From Actinomyces sp. zg-332 (lineage in GTDB: Bacteria; Actinomycetota; Actinomycetes; Actinomycetales; Actinomycetaceae), in NCBI RefSeq assembly GCF_011751945.2, contig NZ_CP064951.1:806001-870000 (forward strand): a DNA stretch of 64,000 bases. The letters are read 5' to 3'. This document shows positions 35,932 to 45,274 of the stretch, in pieces. The notes below the pieces were generated by a model. That model made no database searches and was not told the origin of the DNA. It saw nothing but the letters and a program-made list of their open reading frames with translations. Position 1 is the first letter of the stretch. The number at the start of each line of letters is the position of its first letter. The position numbers and the translations under genes are program-made.

Positions 35932-36564
35932 ATGAACACTGTAACTACTAAGAATCCTCTAGTGTGGATTGACTGTGAAATGACTGGTTTAGATACAAAT
36001 ATAGATGAATTAGTCGAAGTAGCTGTTATCGTTACAGATGGAGATTTAAATATTATAGATGAAGGTTTTAACATTGTTATCAAACCTTCACAACTTGCTT
36101 TTAATAATATGAATGATTTTGTCACCAATATGCATACTACGTCCGGATTAATTGATGAATTACCTAATGGCGTTGATATAAAAGTTGCTCAGGAAATGGT
36201 TTTAGACTATATAAAACGTTTCGTTCCTGACGCTAAAAAGGCTCTACTCGCTGGTAATTCTATAGCTACTGATAAAATGTTTTTAGAAAAACAGATGCCT
36301 GATGTAGTTGAACATTTGCACTACCGTATTGTTGACGTTTCAACTATTAAAGAGTTATCTAAACGATGGTTCCCACGAGTCTTTTATAACAAGCCTGATA
36401 AAAACGGAGGACATCGTGCTCTTGCAGATATACGTGAGTCAATTATTGAGCTTTGCTATTATAAAGAAGTTCTTTTCCCTGAAGGAGAAGGTCCAAGTAC
36501 TGCTAAATGTCTCGAAGTTAAAGCAAAGTTTTCACCAAAGACAGACTCTGAAACTTTAAAATAG
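35932..36564 (+). CDS. orn: Oligoribonuclease
   Basis: A 210-residue 3'-5' exonuclease of the DEDDh class that destroys di- and short oligoribonucleotides. Ligands: Asp and Glu in WIDCEMTGLD, Asp in AGNSIATDKMFL, and His and Asp in HRALADIRESI near the end. Orn occurs mainly in Actinobacteria and Proteobacteria, so it supports the lineage call. I chose ATG 35932. An upstream in-frame ATG at 35860 would add a non-conserved 24-residue head. Confidence 0.95.
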   Translation: MNTVTTKNPLVWIDCEMTGLDTNIDELVEVAVIVTDGDLNIIDEGFNIVIKPSQLAFNNMNDFVTNMHTTSGLIDELPNGVDIKVAQEMVLDYIKRFVPDAKKALLAGNSIATDKMFLEKQMPDVVEHLHYRIVDVSTIKELSKRWFPRVFYNKPDKNGGHRALADIRESIIELCYYKEVLFPEGEGPSTAKCLEVKAKFSPKTDSETLK

Positions 36565-36694
36565 TTATAGCTTTTGCATAAATTTAAGACTGTCATGCTC
36601 ACAAACTAGGTGAGTATTTCACAATTTGTTATAAAATCGAAATTGAACCTTATTTTGTGTCTTATCAGCTCATATGTTTCAACTTTAGTATAAA

Positions 36695-38611
36695 TTAGTA
36701 ACGTTTAAGCATACGTTTTTCATTTTCGATATTCATTATTTCTTGAAATACACCAGCATATTCTGGATCTTTCACCCCTATACGGTTTAGCTTTGCATGG
36801 AGTATTTTAGCTTGCTCATCGTAATATCTATTTAATAGAAAAATTATTATATCGTTAGCATATTTTTGCAAATGTTCTTTTTTATTTTGTGGAATAGTGG
36901 TGACAGCTATTTTATAAACTAGATTTTTTATAGTTGGATCAACACTTTCAGCTATTTTTTCCACCCATATTTTAGTAGTAGTGTTGTGATTATTATTCTC
37001 AGTCTCAAGTATCTGACTATATAAATTAGATCCACCAATATTTTGTATAGTATTAAAAATTTGCCTATACGAAGGAGTCATAAAACACTCGACATTTATC
37101 CTGCTCCAAATTTCACTATCTATGTATTCTGGCAGTTGTAATAGTACTTCTAGTGCATTTTTTTCAGGAATAGATACTTTTGTGTTAGCAATTTGTCCTT
37201 GAACAGAACTAGTTGGCACAGGCTGAGTATTTTGATTAATACGTGGGTTAGAAGCATTGAAGTTTCTAGGTAAAGTAACATCTATCCCTATCCATCCTGA
37301 AACTATTCTCAAATATTCGTCACGTAAGCTTTTATCTTTTATTTTACCGATTATAGGTATACATATTTCTTTAGCCTGTGTTCTGCCTTCTCCCGTAGAT
37401 AAATCTAAGTTTTTAATAGATGACTTTAATACAAATTCAACTAGAGGTATGCGGTTTTTAATTATCTCTTGTAATTGTTCTTCTCCTCGCAATAAACGTA
37501 TATCGCATGGATCCATTCCTTGATTGTCTAAAGCAATAAAAGTCTGGGCTACAAAATTTTGGTTTTCATTAAAAGCTCTAAGCGCTGCTTTTTGTCCAGC
37601 TTCGTCACTATCGAAAGTAAAAATTACTTCCCCACCATAAGTTTTGCCACTAGACATAGTTACGCTTGAAGAAATAGATACGCCATCTCCCAATAAACGC
37701 TTTATTAGTTTAGTATGCTCACTACCAAAAGCAGTACCACAAGTAGCCACAGTGTTTTTCAAACCAGCTAAATGCGCAGCCATAACATCTGTGTACCCTT
37801 CAACTATAATCACTTGTTTCTTATTTACAATTTCTTTCTTAGCAATATCCAAACCGTATAAAACTTGATTCTTTTTATAAGCTATAGTTTCAGGGGTGTT
37901 TAAATATTTAGGTGTATTTTTATCTTCGTCATCTAAACGTCTAGCACCAAATCCAATTATCTGACCAGTTATATCTTTTATTGGCCAAATTGCCCTGTTT
38001 CTAAAACGATCATAGACCTTACCACTAGAAGACTTCGAAGCAATACCACTAGCTAAAAGTTGATCTTGTGTATAGCCTTTGTGCATTAGTATGCTAGTTA
38101 TCTCATCCCATTTATCACTTGCATACCCGATAGAATAGGTCTTACAGTTTTCTTTTGTGAATCCTTTTGAAGCCAAAAATTTTCTTGCTTCAATTCCTTT
38201 AGGTTTTAAAAGGTTCTCTTCATATATACGGCTAGCAATTGTATTAATTTCTATTGTTGCTTTTCTAGCATTTAGATTAGTTTTATTATTAGGATTAACA
38301 TTTCCCTTTTCATAGGTTAAAGATACTCCAACTTTATCTGCTAAAAATTCAACTGCATCTTGAAAGGGCATTTGGTTGATTTCTTGAATAAAAGCTATCG
38401 CATCCCCGCTTTTACCGCACCCAAAACAGTGCCATACACCCAAATGACTTCTAACACTAAAAGAAGGAGTTTTCTCGTCATGAAAAGGACATAATCCCTT
38501 GTAACTACCTATTCCGCTAGGACGTAAAGTTACGTAGGTTGAAATTATATCCTCAATTTTAACTCTATTTCTTATTTCTTCTATATCTTCACGTCTTATC
38601 ATTCCTGCCAT
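36695..38611 (-). CDS. dnaG: DNA primase
   Basis: A 638-residue replication primase. The zinc finger is Cys41, His44, Cys62 and Cys65 (CPFHDEK and HCFGCGKSGD). The primase core follows, with the TOPRIM motifs IVEGYTDVMA and FTFDSDEAGQKAA. A C-terminal helicase-interaction domain is present (about 500-638). Between the TOPRIM parts there is an extra Ser/Gly-rich stretch (VSISSSVTMSSGKTYGGEV) not seen in most primases. The gene reads away from the DUF349 gene. Confidence 0.96.
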   Translation of the reverse strand: MAGMIRREDIEEIRNRVKIEDIISTYVTLRPSGIGSYKGLCPFHDEKTPSFSVRSHLGVWHCFGCGKSGDAIAFIQEINQMPFQDAVEFLADKVGVSLTYEKGNVNPNNKTNLNARKATIEINTIASRIYEENLLKPKGIEARKFLASKGFTKENCKTYSIGYASDKWDEITSILMHKGYTQDQLLASGIASKSSSGKVYDRFRNRAIWPIKDITGQIIGFGARRLDDEDKNTPKYLNTPETIAYKKNQVLYGLDIAKKEIVNKKQVIIVEGYTDVMAAHLAGLKNTVATCGTAFGSEHTKLIKRLLGDGVSISSSVTMSSGKTYGGEVIFTFDSDEAGQKAALRAFNENQNFVAQTFIALDNQGMDPCDIRLLRGEEQLQEIIKNRIPLVEFVLKSSIKNLDLSTGEGRTQAKEICIPIIGKIKDKSLRDEYLRIVSGWIGIDVTLPRNFNASNPRINQNTQPVPTSSVQGQIANTKVSIPEKNALEVLLQLPEYIDSEIWSRINVECFMTPSYRQIFNTIQNIGGSNLYSQILETENNNHNTTTKIWVEKIAESVDPTIKNLVYKIAVTTIPQNKKEHLQKYANDIIIFLLNRYYDEQAKILHAKLNRIGVKDPEYAGVFQEIMNIENEKRMLKRY

Positions 38612-38806
38612 ACTGCTATCTTACATTGTTTTGGTACATTTTAGCTATGTGTTAGAGTTTTTTGATATATTGTTACAAAATTCGCTATTTTATTTAAAAA
38701 AATATACATAAAATTGATAGAATGAATCTGGGTCTTTGTTATTTAAGATGTGAATTAATCGTGTACGGTGTTTCTACCCCGTCTTTTTCTCTGAAGGAGT
38801 TTTGAT

Positions 38807-40114
38807 ATGTCAGATGAAGTAAAAGCAAATGTTTCAACCCCTAAAGTTGAAGCTTCCATAACAGAAGCTGAGTATGCACAGTATTCAAAATTTGGTGCTA
38901 TCGACGATGATGGTAATGTGTATGTATTACAAGGGGATGAAAAACGTTTGATAGGCCAGTTCCCAATTGATGTACCTGAACGTCCTTTCGAACTTTATAT
39001 TCGTCGTTATTTAGATTTAAAAACACAAATAACTATTTTTTCTTCTCGTATTAGCAATTTGAGTTTAAAAGACTTAGAATCTCCTATGAAATCAATTGAA
39101 ACATTGCTAGAAAATCCAGCAATTATTGGTGATATTGATGCTCTACACGCTAGCGTTGAAGCTTTGAAAGCAAAAGTTGAAGCAAGAAAAGAAGAACTAA
39201 AAGCTAACCGTATTGCTCAGCGCGAAAAAACTTTAGCCATTAGAACATCTATTGTTGAGAAAGCTGAAGAAATTGCACACAACTGTGGTCAGGCAACTAA
39301 CTGGAAACAATCCGGTCAGACTCTACGAGACCTACTTGAAGAATGGAAAGATTCTCAACGTCACGGTCCACGTTTAGATCGTAAAACAGAAAATGCTTTG
39401 TGGAAGCGTTTCTCACAAGCTCGTACAATTTTTGATCGTCAACGTCGCCAGTTCTTTGCACAGCTTGATCAGGTTCAGTCCCAAGCTAAAGCTATCAAAG
39501 AAGAGCTAGTTGCCAAAGCTGAATCCTTAGCTTCATCAACAGAATGGGGAAAGACCACTACAGCTTTCCGTGATCTAATGGAAGAGTGGAAGAAAGCACC
39601 AAAGGCTAACCGTAAGCTAGATGATGAGCTATGGGAGCGTTTCAGAAATGCACAAGTAACATTCTTTGATGCAAAGAATGAACAAAATGCTCTTTTGAAC
39701 GAAGAATTTTCAAAGAACTTAGAGCTAAAGTTGGCTTTGCTTGAGCGTGCTGAAAGCTTGCTACCTATAACAGATCTCGAAGTTGCTAAAAACTCTCTTC
39801 GTGACATTTTGCAGGAATGGGATGAAATTGGCCGTGTTCCACGTTCTGATGTAAAGAAAGTACAGTCACGTATTCGTGCAGTTGAAGATGCTGTTCGACG
39901 TGCTGAGGAAGAAGAATGGCAGCGTTCAAACCCTGAAACTAAAGTTCGTGCTCAAGGACTTGCAGGTCTACTTCAAGCTTCAATTCCAGAGCTAGAAGAA
40001 AAAATTGAAAAAGCCAAAGCTAAAGGTGATGACGCAGCAGTTGCTAAACTAACTGTTGAACTAGATTCAAAGAAACAATGGCTAGAACAGGCATTGAAAA
40101 CTATAGAACAGTAA
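38807..40114 (+). CDS. DUF349 coiled-coil protein
   Basis: A 435-residue, highly charged, helical protein with DUF349 repeats: WKQSGQTLRDLLEEWKDSQ, then TEWGKTTTAFRDLMEEWKKA and VAKNSLRDILQEWDEIGRVP, each about 75 residues apart. There are no membrane segments. DUF349 proteins are common in Actinobacteria near rel or dnaG; a general role in stress or nucleic-acid interaction has been suggested, but none is proven here. Strong ribosome site (GAAGGAG). It ends at a perfect hairpin. Confidence 0.88.
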   Translation: MSDEVKANVSTPKVEASITEAEYAQYSKFGAIDDDGNVYVLQGDEKRLIGQFPIDVPERPFELYIRRYLDLKTQITIFSSRISNLSLKDLESPMKSIETLLENPAIIGDIDALHASVEALKAKVEARKEELKANRIAQREKTLAIRTSIVEKAEEIAHNCGQATNWKQSGQTLRDLLEEWKDSQRHGPRLDRKTENALWKRFSQARTIFDRQRRQFFAQLDQVQSQAKAIKEELVAKAESLASSTEWGKTTTAFRDLMEEWKKAPKANRKLDDELWERFRNAQVTFFDAKNEQNALLNEEFSKNLELKLALLERAESLLPITDLEVAKNSLRDILQEWDEIGRVPRSDVKKVQSRIRAVEDAVRRAEEEEWQRSNPETKVRAQGLAGLLQASIPELEEKIEKAKAKGDDAAVAKLTVELDSKKQWLEQALKTIEQ

Positions 40115-40195
40115 TATTTGACTAGAATTTTTTCAATACAATTTTTTAGTTAACTAGTCCATTTCATGGAACTATATAGTTTTCTAAGACTAGTA

Positions 40196-40231
40196 AATAA
40201 TGGTGTGATATATGTATATCACACCATTATT
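40196..40231 (+). terminator. Terminator of the DUF349 gene
   Basis: A perfect 16-base-pair stem (40196-40211 with 40216-40231) with a 4-base ATGT loop, followed by TTTTC. Confidence 0.88.
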
Positions 40232-40697
40232 TTTCTAAAAACTGCATTTGTCTTTTATATTTACTTATCACTTTTTATAAGTTCAATAAGCTAGCTTTAT
40301 CTATTTATCCTAAGAATATACTACTGTTACCATTAAATATGTTTCATTTACTTTCAAAACTTTAAGAGTTGATTTCCTTTACTCTTATTCTAAGAGTAAA
40401 ATGAGTTTTTATTTATTGAAAGTTTTACAAATTTCCTATAGACATAAAAAGAATATTCTAGTGAAACACTATTTATGTAATAAAAAATATTTCGTTTTAG
40501 CAATAAAATACTAAGTTATCTCTTAGCTTAGCGAGGTAATTTTATAGTACTAAAAGTAATTTTACTCAAACATCACTATTAGAATTAATGTAGCTACTAA
40601 ATAAAATACTTAAATACTGTTTTTCCATTAAAGCTAAGTAAATGTGTAGTCATTCTATGTTTTCCTAGCAAAAGTACTAGAAAGTATTCTATCTTTA
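40232..40697. other. Intergenic region without a recognisable gene
   Basis: AT-rich spacer between the convergent DUF349 and rel genes. I see no gene or RNA, only short chance frames. Confidence 0.5.
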
Positions 40698-42998
40698 CTA
40701 TCTAGAACCAGTAACACGATTAACCGAGTATACCCCATCTAGTCTACGTAAAGCTGACAAAACAGTATTCAAATGAGAAGGATCTACTGTATCAAAAGAA
40801 AAATATGAAATTGCTAAACAATCGCTAGTTGTATTCAAAGAAATATCAGTAATTTTTACATGATAATCAGCAAAAACTCTTGATATTTCAGCTAGCAACC
40901 CTTCACGGTCAATGGATTCAATCTTGATACGAACTCGGTAAACAGCTTTAGGGTTATGTTGCCATTCAACTTCAATAATGCGTTCAGATTCTTTAGCTAA
41001 ATTTTGTAGATTAGCACAGTCTGTCCTATGAACAGAAATTCCTTGTCCCCTAGTTATAAAGCCTGAGATTCCATCTCCTGGTACTGGCAAACAACACTTA
41101 GCTAGTTTAATAAGCATTTCTGTATCAGTTATACCAGCAACACTAACTCCATTAGAAGAAGATTTCATAGGTTGGCGTACTTTAGTAGGGAAAATAGGTG
41201 TTTCGTTAGCTAAATCATCAGTTTCTGAATCTTCATCAATCAAAGCAATTAGCTTAGAAACAATGGTACCTGGAGCTAAATGATTTTCAGCTATAGCTAA
41301 GTAAATTCCAGAGATATCACTATATCCCATTTCTGTTGCTAAATCAGACAAAACACCTTGAGTTAAAAGACGCTGTAATGGCAGGTTTTGTCGCCTAATT
41401 GTTTTGGCAAGTTGCTCTTTGCCTTGTTCAATAGCTTCTTCTCGACGCTCTTTTGAAAACCAGTTTTTAATCTTATTTTTAGCGCGAGGAGTTGTTACAA
41501 ACTTGAGCCAGTCTCTAGATGGAGCATAATTTTGCGCTTTTGAAGTAATTATCTCTATTCGATCACCATTTGATAACTTAGTATCTAAAGCAACCAACTT
41601 GCCATTTACCTTAGCTCCAATTGTTCTGTGCCCAACGTCAGTGTGAACAGCGTAAGCAAAGTCTACAGGTGAAGCTCCCCTAGTTAAAGATATGACATCT
41701 CCACGTGGAGTAAAAACATAGATTTCACTACCTGATACTTCATACCTGAGCGAATCTAAGAACTCTGAAGGATCATCTGTTTCTCTTTGCCACTCCACGA
41801 GTTGACGCAACCAACCCATCTCTTGGGCTGTAGACATTTTATCTGAGTTCTTAGCAGTAGCATTAGGATTTTCTTTATATTTCCAGTGGGCAGCAACACC
41901 ATATTCAGCATCATAGTGCATTTTATGAGTTCTAATCTGAATTTCAACAGGCTTACCATTTTGCCCTATTACTGTAGTGTGTAAAGATTGATATAAGTTG
42001 AACTTTGGCATGGCGATGTAGTCTTTGAATTTACCTGGAATAGGTGTCCAGCGAGAGTGCATTGCTCCTAAAACAGCATAACAATCAGTTACAGTATCAA
42101 CTAAAATCCTAACAGCAACTAAATCGTATATATCCTCAAAATCACGCCCACGCACAACCATTTTTTGATAGATAGAATAGTGATGTTTTGGCCTACCGCT
42201 AACTTTTCCTTTAACTTTTAACACGCGCAAATCTTCTTCGATTTGGTAAATAATTGCATTTAAATACTTTTCACGTTCAGGAGCACGGTCTAGTAGTAAC
42301 CTATTTATTTCCTCATAAACATCAGGGTAAAGGATTTTAAAACTCTTGTCTTCAAGTTCTGATTTGACACTATTCATTCCAAGTCTGTTAGCTAGTGGAG
42401 CATATATTTCCAAAGTTTCTTTTGCTTTTTGTTTAGCTGATTCTGGTGAAACATACTTCCATGTTCTAGCGTTATGTAACCTATCTCCAAGTTTTATTAC
42501 TAGTACTCGAATATCTTTAGACATAGCTACAATCATTTTACGTATAGTTTCAGCTTTTGCCGCTTGACCGTATTCGACCTTATCTAGTTTAGTTACACCA
42601 TCAACCAATAAAGCTATTTCTTCGCCGAAATCTTGAGTAAGCTCTTCCAGAGTATATTCACAGTCTTCAACAGTATCATGTAATAAAGCAGCAACTAGAG
42701 TTATGGGAGTCATTCCGAGCTCAGCCAAAATTGTAGCCACAGCCACAGGGTGAGTTATATAAGGCTCACCAGATTTTCGCATCTGTCCTTCATGCAAATG
42801 ACGAGCAGTATCATAAGCTTTTTCAATCAGTGAGGTATCAGCTTTGGGATGATTAGCTTTCATTGCCCTAATTAAAGGCTCAATCTCTGGACGAGTACTG
42901 CGTTTACGATTACCTAGCCATGAAAGACTTGTACGCACGAAAGAAGCATTTACTACTGGTATAGATCCCGTTATCTCGTTCTTATTGTCTTTCCCCAT
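40698..42998 (-). CDS. rel: RelA/SpoT bifunctional (p)ppGpp synthetase/hydrolase
   Basis: A 766-residue Rel protein controlling the stringent response. In order: an HD hydrolase domain (about 70-200, HDTVEDCEYTLEEL), a synthetase domain (about 250-370, DLVAVRILVDT and YQSLHTTVIG), a TGS domain (about 415-475, VFTPRGDVISLTRGASPVDF), a helical and zinc-finger-like region (KCCLPVPGDGISGFITRGQG) and a C-terminal ACT domain. The hydrolase HD motif is intact, so it should be bifunctional. I chose ATG 42998, preceded by GAGGTG; the GTG at 43007 would lie inside that ribosome site. It follows apt in the sec-apt-rel order, over a 650-base gap. Confidence 0.96.
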   Translation of the reverse strand: MGKDNKNEITGSIPVVNASFVRTSLSWLGNRKRSTRPEIEPLIRAMKANHPKADTSLIEKAYDTARHLHEGQMRKSGEPYITHPVAVATILAELGMTPITLVAALLHDTVEDCEYTLEELTQDFGEEIALLVDGVTKLDKVEYGQAAKAETIRKMIVAMSKDIRVLVIKLGDRLHNARTWKYVSPESAKQKAKETLEIYAPLANRLGMNSVKSELEDKSFKILYPDVYEEINRLLLDRAPEREKYLNAIIYQIEEDLRVLKVKGKVSGRPKHHYSIYQKMVVRGRDFEDIYDLVAVRILVDTVTDCYAVLGAMHSRWTPIPGKFKDYIAMPKFNLYQSLHTTVIGQNGKPVEIQIRTHKMHYDAEYGVAAHWKYKENPNATAKNSDKMSTAQEMGWLRQLVEWQRETDDPSEFLDSLRYEVSGSEIYVFTPRGDVISLTRGASPVDFAYAVHTDVGHRTIGAKVNGKLVALDTKLSNGDRIEIITSKAQNYAPSRDWLKFVTTPRAKNKIKNWFSKERREEAIEQGKEQLAKTIRRQNLPLQRLLTQGVLSDLATEMGYSDISGIYLAIAENHLAPGTIVSKLIALIDEDSETDDLANETPIFPTKVRQPMKSSSNGVSVAGITDTEMLIKLAKCCLPVPGDGISGFITRGQGISVHRTDCANLQNLAKESERIIEVEWQHNPKAVYRVRIKIESIDREGLLAEISRVFADYHVKITDISLNTTSDCLAISYFSFDTVDPSHLNTVLSALRRLDGVYSVNRVTGSR

Positions 42999-43007
42999 AG
43001 CAAACAC

Positions 43008-43615
43008 CTCTATAGTAAAATACTGTATTAAAAACTAGTAGGTATACAATACAACACTATTTTGTTATTGTAAGATTTTTGTCTTAAACCTATAATTTTT
43101 ACATAATTATAAGCTTATTCTTAGATTTTATCATTTATAACACAAAATTTTTTACTTTTATCTAATATTAGTTTACCTACATGATATTAATAACATATAT
43201 GAGTGCATTATACAGATAAGTTCATGGTCTCTAATGAAAAAATACTATTCTTATTCTCTAGAAAGTGTGTTCTAGATGAATAGATGAAAAAAGTGAGGAG
43301 AATTATAAAGAGTTTACTAAGGAGCTTTCTAAGGATAGTATCAAGACGTCTTCTTTCCCTAAATCGGGCTTTATAGGGTTCACAGGAGTTTTGATAACTG
43401 GATTCAAGAAAAAGATTCTCTTTTCTCAAGCAGGCTTATAGCATTTCAAGTGAGTATTAATTAAAAAGACTTTTTCTCCTAGTAAACCAGACTATATCTT
43501 TCAAATGATTCTTGAGAAAAATACGTCAAAGAAAAAATTCCCCCAAGTATCTGTATCTCTGTTTATTTCTGCTAAGTGTTATATCAAAAATTTTTTACGT
43601 AAAGCTACTTAAATA
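43008..43615. other. Intergenic region, no supported gene
   Basis: About 600 bases between apt and rel. A 73-codon minus-strand frame at 43208-43429 has no ribosome site and no known motif, so I do not call it. The region probably carries the rel promoter. Confidence 0.4.
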
Positions 43616-43647
43616 TTTTAGGGGTGATACAAGTATCACCCCTAAAA
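43616..43647. terminator. Terminator after apt
   Basis: TTTTAGGGGTGATAC at 43616-43630 and its exact reverse complement at 43633-43647, a very tight hairpin 9 bases past the apt stop. T runs flank both sides through the stem ends. Confidence 0.75.
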
Positions 43648-43655
43648 ATAACTTA

Positions 43656-44189
43656 TTAGCAGTCGTATTGTAAATACGATTTTACGTTCAATCCCTGAAT
43701 CTTATCTCGACCATTTAGGCTAAGTAGTTCCATTATCACAAGGACTGTTTCTACTTTTGCTCCAGACTTTTCTATAAGCTCATTAGCTGCCCAAACTGTT
43801 CCACCTGTAGCTAATACATCGTCTACAAGTAAAACTCTTTGGTTTTCTTTAATCATTCCAGCTGATAACTCTAGTCTAGCTGATCCATATTCTAGATCGT
43901 AGTCCACACCAATTACTTCACCTGGCAGTTTTCCTGCTTTGCGTATAGGAACCATTCCAATTCCTAGTTCAATAGCTAACGGTGCAGCAAGAATAAAACC
44001 GCGTGATTCAATTCCAGCGACTACATCTACTTTTCCTCTATACTCTTCAGCCATGCCTTTGATTAAAGCAGTAAAAGCTTCAGGGTTATTCAATAGAGGA
44101 ACAATATCGTGAAACAGTATTCCTTCGATTGGAAAATCAGGAATATCTCGGAGATTATTTTTGAGAAGCTCTACTAATTTTTCGCTCAT
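43656..44189 (-). CDS. apt: Adenine phosphoribosyltransferase
   Basis: A 177-residue purine salvage enzyme that makes AMP from adenine and PRPP. The PRPP motif is VLLVDDVLATGGTVWAA and the flexible loop GYDLEYGSARLEL (written GVDYDLEYGSARLEL here) is present, as is VVAGIESRGFI. Full length. It overlaps secF by four bases (ATGA), so it belongs to the sec operon, as in other actinobacteria. Confidence 0.96.
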   Translation of the reverse strand: MSEKLVELLKNNLRDIPDFPIEGILFHDIVPLLNNPEAFTALIKGMAEEYRGKVDVVAGIESRGFILAAPLAIELGIGMVPIRKAGKLPGEVIGVDYDLEYGSARLELSAGMIKENQRVLLVDDVLATGGTVWAANELIEKSGAKVETVLVIMELLSLNGRDKIQGLNVKSYLQYDC

Positions 44190-45274
44190 CGTTTACTTTT
44201 CGCTTTCTTTTTAGGCTGAGAAGCATGCCCTAAATGCTTTCCTGCCTGTAGTGGCGAAACTGTTACTTCTGTAATAATCTCTTCACCATCTTCGTTTACT
44301 TTTTTACGAGAATTTATAACTTGCTTATTGTGTTCTTTTACCTTTGATTCTCTTTCACGTAGCCACAATAATAGTGGTGATGCTAGGAATATCGAAGACA
44401 ATGTTCCCACTATCATACCTACTAGCAAAGCTAGAGAAATATCAAGTAAAGTTCCTGCACCTAGAAGGAAAGAACCAATGACAAAGATAGCAGCAACAGG
44501 CAAAATCGCCACAACTGAAGTATTTATAGAACGCACTAGGGTCTGGTTTACAGATAGGTTGACTAGTTCACCGTATGTAAACTTTCGTTGTGCCAAAAAT
44601 TCATGAGTATTTTCACGTATCTTATCAAATACAACAACTGTGTCATATAGTGAGTAACCTAGAATTGTTAGGAAACCAATAACTGTTGCTGGTGATACTT
44701 CAACTTGAGTAAGAGCAAAGAAACCAGCAGTCAAAAATACGTCATGCATTAGTGCAAACAAAGCTGCAACAGCCATAGTCCAAGTTCTGAAGTATAGTGC
44801 CATTAGAATGGAAACTAAAACTAAGAAAATACCTAGTGACCACAATGCTTTAGATGTAACATCTTGTCCCCATGAAGGACCAATATAAGTTGAAGTGACA
44901 TCTTTTTCTTGTACCCCATAAGCTTTAGCTAGTTTAGAATGTACATCGGTTGTTTGTTTGTCATTAAGTTTACCTGTCTGTACTCTAATTCCATCAGAAC
45001 CAACTTGAGAAACACGGGTAGCAGCATCATTTACGTTTACTTCTTTCAAAACGTCATATGCTAACTGTTGATCTACTTTTTTAGCGTGTGTAACAGTAAA
45101 TTCGCTACCACCTCTAAACTCTATACTAGGATTTATTCCTACAATTGCGATTAGTATCAGAGAAATAGCTACAAATATAGCGCCAATTGAGAAAAATATT
45201 TTACGGTTCTTAATGAAACCATATGAGCGTTTGCCAGAGTAAAGCTCATTACCCCACTGGGAATAACTAATCAT
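44186..45274 (-). CDS. secF: Protein translocase subunit SecF
   Basis: A 362-residue inner-membrane protein with six membrane segments, which drives late steps of Sec export with SecD and YajC. NPSIEFRGGSEFTV is the first periplasmic motif. The conserved GYSLYDTVVVFDKIRENT and NQTLVRSINTSVVAILPVAA lie in the later segments. The basic tail ends KKKAKSKR. It overlaps secD by eight bases and apt by four. Confidence 0.97.
   Translation of the reverse strand: MISYSQWGNELYSGKRSYGFIKNRKIFFSIGAIFVAISLILIAIVGINPSIEFRGGSEFTVTHAKKVDQQLAYDVLKEVNVNDAATRVSQVGSDGIRVQTGKLNDKQTTDVHSKLAKAYGVQEKDVTSTYIGPSWGQDVTSKALWSLGIFLVLVSILMALYFRTWTMAVAALFALMHDVFLTAGFFALTQVEVSPATVIGFLTILGYSLYDTVVVFDKIRENTHEFLAQRKFTYGELVNLSVNQTLVRSINTSVVAILPVAAIFVIGSFLLGAGTLLDISLALLVGMIVGTLSSIFLASPLLLWLRERESKVKEHNKQVINSRKKVNEDGEEIITEVTVSPLQAGKHLGHASQPKKKAKSKR

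Noticed and set aside
43208-43429. A 73-codon minus-strand frame between apt and rel
   Set aside because: No ribosome site, no domain, and other frames of the region are open too. Not supported as a gene.
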